From contig CM057009.1 of NCBI GenBank assembly GCA_029891345.1, forward strand, positions 294,997,966-295,061,965: DNA of 64,000 bases. Direction: 5' to 3'. Made by a program: the position numbers and the translations under genes. Source of the DNA: Dryococelus australis (lineage: Eukaryota > Arthropoda > Insecta > Phasmatodea > Phasmatidae). Under the pieces are notes generated by a model. That model saw only the letters and a program-made list of their open reading frames with translations, was not told the DNA's origin and did no database searches. Shown here piece after piece: positions 56,252 to 64,000 of this stretch (positions are counted from its first letter, which is position 1; every line of letters starts with the position of its first letter).

Positions 56252-57690
56252 ACAACCACAGGCCAAAATGAACATTTAATTTAATTTGCTTGTGCATGCT
56301 AAAACATGGGCTGAACTTTCGAAACTTTTCAAAATACATTAGTTCTGACAGTAGTCCAACCCAATCAGGAAAACCAGTGAAAAAATAATTTAAAATTTTT
56401 GAACCTTTTTTATTATCGAATATTTGATATGGTAATCTAAGATAATTGGCCATATGCAAGCGTGGTTTATGTAACTTAATGTATAACCTTTTTTCATGCT
56501 ATTACTTAAGGGTTATGTTGGGGATCCCAATTTTCTTCTAAATTTAGTAGGCTAAATCAATCACATGAACCTATGATATTATGTTAACAATTCTGAGATT
56601 AAAGTTATGTTTTTTTGCTGCAAAGAGTAAAATAAATTGTTTGTTGCGCCATCCGATTTCTTTGTACTTTTATTATTTTTAAACTTAAATCAATTTTCTT
56701 CCTTATTACAGGAGTTAATATATTTTAAAAATAATGTTCCATATGTTTCTATAATTTTTTTTAATCAAATTTTTATTCAATATTGATGGGGAGTAAATGC
56801 ACTTAATCTCTAACTACATCACCCTTGTGCTACATGCTTGGCACCCAAAGAAAGGTTAGGCCATTCTTTCTTTACATACAAAACTTTAATTATTAGTGTA
56901 TGCACACTCAACATAAACTGGTCCACGAGTTTTGTGTCTGTGCTATTATTGTTTGGCGACTACTGGCTTTGTGTTATGTTTTTTCTTTTGCCATGCTTCC
57001 ATGTCCCTAATCAATGCTGGTGCAGCACAAATTTAACTGGTATAAGGGAGCTGTAACACCCTTGACTTCAGTGCTCATCAGCTGCAACTACACAACAAAG
57101 AGGATAACTCTATGTATTGTCACTCGACCACATTCCCATGTAAACGTGAGACTCTCCTCTCATATCAACATTGACGTGAACCATCGGCATCAGCCTATTC
57201 TTCCTGCTATCATCATACCAGCCCAATCAACCTACGACTATATGCTACAACAATGTACCAACCTGTGTTCTGGGTGTATGTGTAAGTGCATCAGTGCAGT
57301 GGAATCAAGTGTAAATGTTGTTTACTTTGAAATGGCCTTTTTAATATTGTTTCTTGTGTTTTCAAAGTGATGCAGTGTGTTCGCCACATGTGTACTGCAG
57401 CGACTAAGTGTCATGCCTTCTTTTGTTTACATCTTTGAAGGGTAATGTTTTTCTTGTGTGCTTCGTGTAATTTTGTATTAATAAAGGGTCAGGATGTCTG
57501 TGCAAGGCGAGTGCCGATCATGTAAGCTGTGTACCTGGAACATTCATGCAGAATTCCAGTGTAAATATTATGTTGACTATTGACAGTTGTGTTGTTACCT
57601 TTTTTCGGTGTTATGTATGTTATGTTGTGATATCACTAAATGTGTGATAAAGCCCTCATGTTGACGTTGGATGTGTGATTCGCCTGAACC
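56252..57690. other. No gene recognised; one 118-codon frame
   Basis: A plus-strand frame at 57014-57370 is His/Cys-containing in the middle and ends with a hydrophobic segment VVYFEMAFLILFLVF. With a G/A-rich tract at about 57689-57705 it could be the end of a decayed envelope gene, but no motif supports this firmly. An AATAAA signal is at 57480. Confidence 0.3.
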
Positions 57691-57990
57691 ATGGGGGGAA
57701 ATGAGATGTGGAGGATTGGAATTGTTGTTAGCCAGGGTTAAGGGTGCCAGCCCGCGGTGCGAGCACAAAGTTACACTTGGTAGAGACTCCTACTCTCAGG
57801 TCGTGATTGCCGACGACTGTTGGCTTGACCCCATGTCCAAGTCTTGATAGATGTTACCAGTTGTAATAACTTTCCGTCAGCTATGAATTACACGCCAATT
57901 GCATCGTCTAGTAGGGGATGTCGGCCCCCCTGAAACGTCAGCTCACACCCAAAGAGTTATTATAGCTACCCAACGCCATTATTAAAGACA
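57689..57990 (+). promoter_or_regulatory. Possible polypurine tract and LTR start
   Basis: ATGGGGGGAAATGAGATG followed by TGTGGAGGATTGGAATTGTT. A purine-rich tract followed by TGTGGAGGATTGG is a common arrangement at insect gypsy 3' LTRs. No partner LTR or pol is adjacent, so the call is weak. Confidence 0.25.
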
Positions 57991-60823
57991 CGTGGTCGAT
58001 ACAAACTTAAGAAAAAGGTTAAGTAACAAATAGGTGGTTAATTACAATAAAAATTTCGGCATCTCACCAGTACATATTTAATATAAGTTATTCCCCATTG
58101 TGGCACTGAAGTTACAAAACCGCCATTCTAGCCATGCAGGCTCTTACACAGATAAAATGGCCGTAGGGCCTATGAACTTACATGGTACATTACGCCTTGG
58201 TCATGTACAAGACGAACCGAGGGTGAGAGACCGAGTATTCCGAGAGAGCAATAAACAAAGGTTCCGGTATACTGAAACGAGTTAAACAGAATTACATGCT
58301 GGTTAATGAGCAAAGATGAAGTGCCCAAAGAACCATGGTGTGGTGGTGCTCTCACGAGAGCTCATATATTACTCCCTTTTGTTTGGCGTGGAGGACACTC
58401 ACTGACCGATGCTCCCGCCCAAACATCACATGACATAATTTTACTTAAGGTGGAACACAATAAATGAAATGGGTTCTACAATGGCAATGATATGTACATA
58501 TGAATAAACTCTTAATAACAAAATACAAAAGCACATATTAGAGATATAAAAATTAATACACACGTACGACCAGACCACACTGCCATGTAAATCAACAATA
58601 ATAATTTTAGAGGGGCTGTCCCCAGTGAAGTGTACTATGTCCATACGATTTTTGCTCGTGGCAAAACATGTGAGTCCATCTACTTGGCACAAAAAGAGTT
58701 CAGAACTACTTTTACAATGTTCTAGTGGCTATTTGCTATGTGGCCGTGTGCACCGGTCCACTTTGATGCATCGTTTCGGAACATGGTAGGAAAGTCCAGT
58801 ATTTCAATACTGCCAGTTCTGGTTGAACATACTTTACGAATATAAAATATAAAAGAATGTTTTGAAATGCATAAAAGTTACATTAATAATTATTAAAGAG
58901 ACGTCTACTTGTAACACTAGCATTGTCAGTGGATGATCAAAAAATACACAAAATGGTGCCTCTAGGGCACAAGCTGTCAACAGCTTAATAATTACTAACA
59001 TGCAAGATTACACTCAACACACTGAAAATATTATAAAAACATACAAGGAGACAATTTGTCTCGTACTTATGTAGTATAAGTAATAAGGAAAAATAAAACA
59101 GACATAACAGATGTCACTACATATCACTGACCCTCAAAAATGTAAATACTAAATGTAAACAAAAACATGTGGCATTCGGCCTGACATATGTACACTGGTA
59201 TTAGTATCAGTACCTACCTGGTAGTGTGACAATCTAATTTTGCATACTCGTGCACATTGATGCAAAACGCAGAACATTAACACTTGTGGCTAAAGATAAT
59301 TTGACATTTACACTAACACTATTGGCATTGTAGATGGTGACATGCACATCCAAAAATAAACATACACTACACACTCACTAACAACTGACATAATGCTTAT
59401 TACAACTTTATACGCCTCTGCAATTTACACATAACAACCACATGGTTCTGGTTCGCCGACTCAGGTGCTACGCTTTGTTGTTGTGTTGCCTTCCTGACGT
59501 CTCTGCTGGCACGACATGGTGAATGGCCTGAGGCCTATGCGCTGTCGACGTCAATGTGAATATGAATTAGGTAAGTGACATTTACACAAATTGTGTACAC
59601 ATGATATTAAGTAGAAACTCGATTTATTAAGAGTTGATTTTCCTTGTGACAGTTGTAGTGTATTGTTTTAAAATGTAATTGTTTGTTTCCGAGTGCACTA
59701 AAGTGCACAATATCACTAAGGAACATCGTATGATATTCCTATAAGCACATAAAAGGACTTGTGAATTTTTATCTGATAATTTATTTTTTCCATGTTTGTT
59801 ATTGTTTTGAAGTGTGCCAGAGATAACCTCACACAGACTGGCATAAACAACATAACCAAAGACTGGCCAACAGAGACAAGTGGTGGACTCCAGGTGCCTA
59901 TCACATGGCAAAAGACTGTTGTCCACAGACATAAACAAACATATCAGTACACAATTTCCAATTCACTTTATTTCTCATGAATATTTTTATAAACCTATTA
60001 AAGTATTTGTATATTATTATTTTATCATCTGTGTTCCATTTCATCTTCATCCATTTTCATTTAAATAATTTAAACCCGAATAACGGGACTTTGTTTTGAC
60101 CCACGGGATATAGCACCGAGACGCCAATCCTGTGTAGCCATGTTAGTCAGTGGCATCACCACATTTCATGGGGTAGGTCGTGCGTGAGGCCCGTTCTGGC
60201 GTCTTCAACTCTTTGAACCAATCATGTAGATGCAATAGTTTTAATTTTGATTTAACCGGAACATTTAACTTTTTTTCATCACACCAGAGTGTGCACCGCC
60301 CCACAGTTCAGTCCGTTTGTTACACGGCTGAACCTTAATTTCAACATGTAATTATTTGTCGACTTCGCACCTTTTTGAACTGTAGCAGAGCTCTCCGAGC
60401 TATAGTGAAGATGTGTAAACTTACGTGCCTCATACAAGGGTAATATTAAATAAAATGTAACATCACGAATACTTCTACATACGACTTGATTTATTTGGTT
60501 GGTCTGACCATGTAAATCTCTTTACCTTAAATGATTCTTCTATGGGTGTTAATAGCATTGGGTGGCCGAAACAACCCACGATGTTTTTTAGTAGTGTATA
60601 AGGGAGGCCGACAGCCATTACTAGCCTAGGCCTAACAAGATATAGTTCTTCAAACTACAACTTTCAACAGGAGTGTTACTATAGGAATGACGTCGGGACA
60701 CATTCGGGAGGCCCATAGGTCGTCTGCCTTCACGACCCCTGAATCTCGTGCTCTACACTGGCACCCAAACCTGTAATAATCTATCCCATTCCATCAAGTT
60801 AACCTAATCAGCTATATCTCCTT
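57991..60823. other. No gene recognised
   Basis: AT-moderate to AT-rich; many short frames. A region at 60070-60140 (CGGGACTTTGTTTTGACCCA and CACGGGATATAGCACCGAGA) has the look of LTR or leader sequence, but no partner is found. Confidence 0.45.
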
Positions 60824-61519
60824 GTGTCCCATTCTTCCTTACATAAAAATGGCTACCTGATACATAGGTCTGATTTTCTGAAAAGCCATTCTGCCGACAT
60901 TAATATGGCTTTCCCAACTATGAGCTTAATAGCCCACATTCCCCTACCATTACCCGCCAAGCGATCCAACATAATTCCGTACTTCAATAATTCTTGTACA
61001 CTCCTATTTTTGAAAATTTATTTGTCCATGTGCCCACATGCATCCACATGTGTACGCCTACATATCCTTTTGGATAACACAGTCCTGTATTTTCTCTACT
61101 GGCGACTTTTTCCCAACTTTTTACATCACCAGGGCCAGAAGAAATTAAACGAATTACATCGGAACAGGAAAAATTTGACTATCTGCAGTTTGGCACTAGA
61201 ATTCCCCATTGTCCAGAGAGTCAGCCGCCATTTTGGAACAGGCATACCACACTATGACATCAGCTACCCTCCGCCATCTTGGGAACAATACCGGCCTAGA
61301 AGGGTGTATCACATACTCCCCCTCTCTGCATCGCATCGTGTCATCAACCCTCCCAGTGCCATATTCGCTGGGGATGTGCTGCTAGGCGCGAGGCCATGTT
61401 GTCCGGCAAAAAACAAACATCTGGGACTTTTCCGCGCCATCAGCGTCGTACATCTGCACCAAGAACAAAATGGGTTTCCAGTTTTACACACGGACATTAA
61501 CGTGTCAACTGTGCTGTAA
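60824..61519 (+). CDS. Unidentified 231-codon open frame
   Basis: Open for 231 codons from an ATG-like start, unusually long for this AT-rich, stop-rich window. The product would be rich in His, Leu, Pro and Ser with a hydrophobic centre and a stretch PPPSWEQYRPRRVYHILP. I recognise no domain. It lies upstream of further open pieces to 63242 and of a minus-strand gypsy integrase, so it may be retroelement sequence. Coding status uncertain. Confidence 0.2.
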   Translation: MSHSSLHKNGYLIHRSDFLKSHSADINMAFPTMSLIAHIPLPLPAKRSNIIPYFNNSCTLLFLKIYLSMCPHASTCVRLHILLDNTVLYFLYWRLFPNFLHHQGQKKLNELHRNRKNLTICSLALEFPIVQRVSRHFGTGIPHYDISYPPPSWEQYRPRRVYHILPLSASHRVINPPSAIFAGDVLLGARPCCPAKNKHLGLFRAISVVHLHQEQNGFPVLHTDINVSTVL

Positions 61520-63477
61520 ATTGAAGTGTGTGGGCATACTTGCTGGCAAGCATTCCACCTGCAACTGTTCATCACTGTCTGCTGCACCTACCCCAGCATA
61601 TACCGCAGCCAGAGTACATACCGACCTACTGCTGGAAGATCATATGCCCAGGAATTGGAGGCAACATTGTATCCTGCCAATGGTATTCGTACCTGTACCA
61701 TGTTGAGTATGAATTCGTAGAAAATTGGAAAACACCAGATGTAAAAAATTAACATTTCTTATGCAACAAATGTGGAGCTACCAAGGAACCTGCAATTTCC
61801 ACGGAAAATTTTTTCATGCCCACTTTACTTCCGATTCAGTGTGAAGTAAGTGCGGTCACCCGTCCATAAAGTTGGTACAGAACAGACCCCATTATCGTAC
61901 TTGGCGAAAATCAAAAGTTCCCATTAATAACATTTTTGGACAGTCAATTGCAACAGTATTTCGACGAATGAGATGAAGCAACATCAACCGTGCCACAGCA
62001 CACATAAACAGTGTTCTGTTCCTCGTTGCTGGACGAACGAAGCACCCTACCCACAACAGTTGTGTTAGTACAGCCTCAGCGCCTGCCCCATCATGGCTAC
62101 AAATGGCACTGCATAACCGGTTCCCGAAAGAGTCTTGTCATGGAACTGGAGAAAGATGATAAACTGCCAACATTGTTCGTGCAGATACCACAAGGAATGT
62201 GCAATCGCCAATGATTATAAACTACCTGACTACCATGACGAACACAGTTTATGTAAGTCATGCAAGGACATGGAGAAGCCAAAATCAACCACAATGATGT
62301 CGTACACTTTAGTGTCCATATTCACCACCACCCCACTATTGGGCTAGTGCGAAGCAATCGCAAGTGAAATTCAAAAAATGTGGTACAATGTCAGTATCAG
62401 CACGCTAAAAAGTGAAAGTCAACAACATCGTCTAACCATGTGTGCGGACAAGGAACTACAACAAAATGTCAACATTCATCCTGCCTGCCAACCTGCTACA
62501 CAACAAGCGCAATCAACATCATCATGTGTTTTGACAGCTGCTGCAATGCCTCTCGTTGATGTTTGGAACGAGCTGTCGGAGTTCTATACAGCGCAACACA
62601 TTGCCATGCCCACCTCAGCACTTGACAACAACTCGCCAAGTGGCCAGCCGGCCTGATCGACACCGACCGCAGCTGGTGTACAGGCACAGTGTGCACCTCC
62701 GAGCAAGAGAGACAGAAATCCAGCCAAGCATCGAAACTTCACAGCGGACTGCGGGAATGCGATGCAGTAACCACCTCCGCCCCATCCCTGCATATATTGA
62801 CAAGGGATGTGGGTGCCGTAACCAGCCGAGGAAAATTCATAAGGTCACAAGGGCCACAACAGAACAGTTTGTGCAGGTCAGTAACGTCGAAAGAAGTGAA
62901 CGAGTGAATATTCATCTGGTTACCACCGAGCAAATTTCCATATGTGAACAAATGGCTTTCACCCCACTACCCACCGAGTATGAGAACACAACATGCCACA
63001 TCATACCAGTAACACATGTTCGCAGTAACGACACAATATGGCCGATATGTCACTCTGTTGTGGATAATGCGAAATTAGGAACACCACAGCCACACAAACG
63101 GAAACATTCATCATCATGCAGCAGATGGACACGTCAAAATTTGCATGTGGTCATTCGCTGTTTTGCCAATGCGAATCTTGAACAAAGTGTTCAACTCTTT
63201 ACCTACAAACAGTGTTTCCATCGTTCAATGCGACCGCCATGATTGTGTCCGCATGCGAAAATAAAGCATGTTTTCAGACCACCAGGGCCAATCCAAAATA
63301 TATTAATATTGGGACATTTTCGACCTTAACTGACATTTCAAACTTCGGCATGTCTTTCATTTCAGCATCATTCATGCCTGTCTGTTTGGAAGTGACAGCC
63401 CATGAAAATTCAGCGACGTGGATTTGTTTATATTTGGCCCAAGTTTCAGTGTTTGGTTCTGCAGCAGAAGAGGGGGA
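61520..63477. other. Patchwork of open frames, possible zinc-finger remnant
   Basis: On the plus strand at about 62150-62270 the reading NCQHCSCRYHKECAI followed by SLCKSC has a Cys/His spacing reminiscent of part of a PHD-type zinc finger. Before it, HFLCNKCGATKEP (about 61748-61786) adds another Cys pair. A 228-codon frame at 62556-63242 has no domain. Together they suggest decayed element-encoded protein(s) of unknown type. Confidence 0.25.
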
Positions 63478-64000
63478 CTAGTCACCCCTACAACCATCTT
63501 TCTTTCGTGCATGCACTTCTACATTGTTATCATCATGGTGCGATGGACTGGAGAACTTCGCCCTCCTAGCTTCATCCCTACTTTGCCAATTAGGCATAAG
63601 TGTTTGTTTTACATTTGCCCTCCTGTAAATCTCACATGCCTGACACATCGCCCAAGTATCCTCGACTGTCTTAGACAAACCTGGTCAATAAAAAATTTGT
63701 TTTAATTTTGGCGTTTTTTACATAACCGAAGTGCGGTGCATGTGCTAAATTTACCATTTCCTGACCTAAGACAACTGGGTGGAATTATCTTATCGCCCCA
63801 AAACAACATTTCCTTTGGGTATTTTATTTAATTCCATAATTCCAAAAGTATTTAACTTTCTCATTCAAAATATAATTTTTGCTGCTAGGCCACCATTGCA
63901 ATACATACTGACTTACTATTTGCAACACGTCATCCTTCTTTGTTTCCTCCTGAAACTGTGTCATCCTAGCCTCACTCATAGACATTTCTGTGTTCAAACT
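63478..64000 (-). pseudogene. Ty3/gypsy pol fragment 4: RNase H/integrase junction, cut by the window edge
   Basis: Read from 64000 downwards: MTQFQEETKKDDVLQIVSQY, VLQWWPSSKNYILNEKVKYF, then, after shifts, NLAHAPHFGYVKNAKIKTNF and LSKTVEDTWAMCQACEIYRR. This is the spacer between RNase H and integrase plus the integrase zinc finger (paired His, then CQAC), typical of insect gypsy elements. After NVKQTLMPNWQS the sequence leaves the integrase and continues with unrelated SRDEARRAKFSSPSHH. At least two indels and a stop. It is on the opposite strand to the other gypsy fragments; the rest would lie beyond the window. Confidence 0.85.

Noticed and set aside
60070..60140. Primer-binding site/LTR end near CGGGACTTTGTTTTGACCC
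   Set aside because: No paired LTR, no adjacent gag, and the match to a tRNA end could not be established.

Overview
The window looks like an intergenic, transposon-dominated stretch of an insect nuclear genome, AT-rich and with no complete host gene that I can support. The evidence is the element mix: a PIF/Harbinger transposon, TA-target DNA transposons (Tc1/mariner types, including the HTH_DUF4817-like transposase family common in insects), tRNA-derived SINEs, an RTE-like LINE 3' end, several Ty3/gypsy fragments, and an errantivirus-like unit with an envelope (F-protein-like) gene. The organism is not identifiable; a large-genome, possibly hemimetabolous insect is inference only.

Layout. 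0-3.1 kb: a near-complete Harbinger element (72-3099, TAA duplications) with a two-exon transposase pseudogene on the minus strand and a BESS-motif accessory ORF on the plus strand inside the transposase intron. 3.1-12 kb: mostly unrecognised AT-rich DNA with microsatellites, a 424-bp TA-flanked MITE, a SINE and an RTE-like tail. 12-19 kb: a dense nest of CACTGAG-ended elements with AACAAA-rich ends, a mariner-like element with about 125-bp terminal repeats, and four tRNA-derived SINEs. 19-24 kb: unrecognised DNA, then a cluster of minisatellites and AGGTCA-containing tandem repeats. 24-36 kb: another CACTGAG element, two LTR-like sequences on the minus strand (one split by a 2.4-kb TA-element), and a third TA-element copy.

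36-64 kb: a remnant of a mariner-type transposase; a second CACTGAG-starting repeat built of GGCC-containing units; a pseudogene of an apparently uncharacterised multicopy invertebrate protein family (39451-40678) that runs directly into a truncated gypsy pol; then a series of decayed gypsy/errantivirus pieces, mostly on the plus strand, in the order RT-RNaseH-integrase, LTR-like repeat, gag-like, LTR-like repeat, RT/RNaseH-integrase, RNaseH-integrase, (Tc1 insertion), env, polypurine tract and LTR. A possible degraded DEAD-box-helicase-like exon with good splice signals follows at about 56.1 kb. The right edge is cut by a minus-strand gypsy RNaseH/integrase fragment.

How the parts relate. 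Most coding sequence seen here belonged to mobile elements and carries stops, frameshifts, deletions or lost catalytic residues. Nesting gives relative ages: the TA element in an LTR-like sequence, Tc1 between the integrase and env of the errantivirus-like unit, and a mariner element beside a CACTGAG element. The mostly same-strand pile of gypsy/errantivirus debris at 40-56 kb is the most interesting larger-scale pattern, because such pile-ups are the raw material of piRNA clusters. No DNA alone can prove that role.
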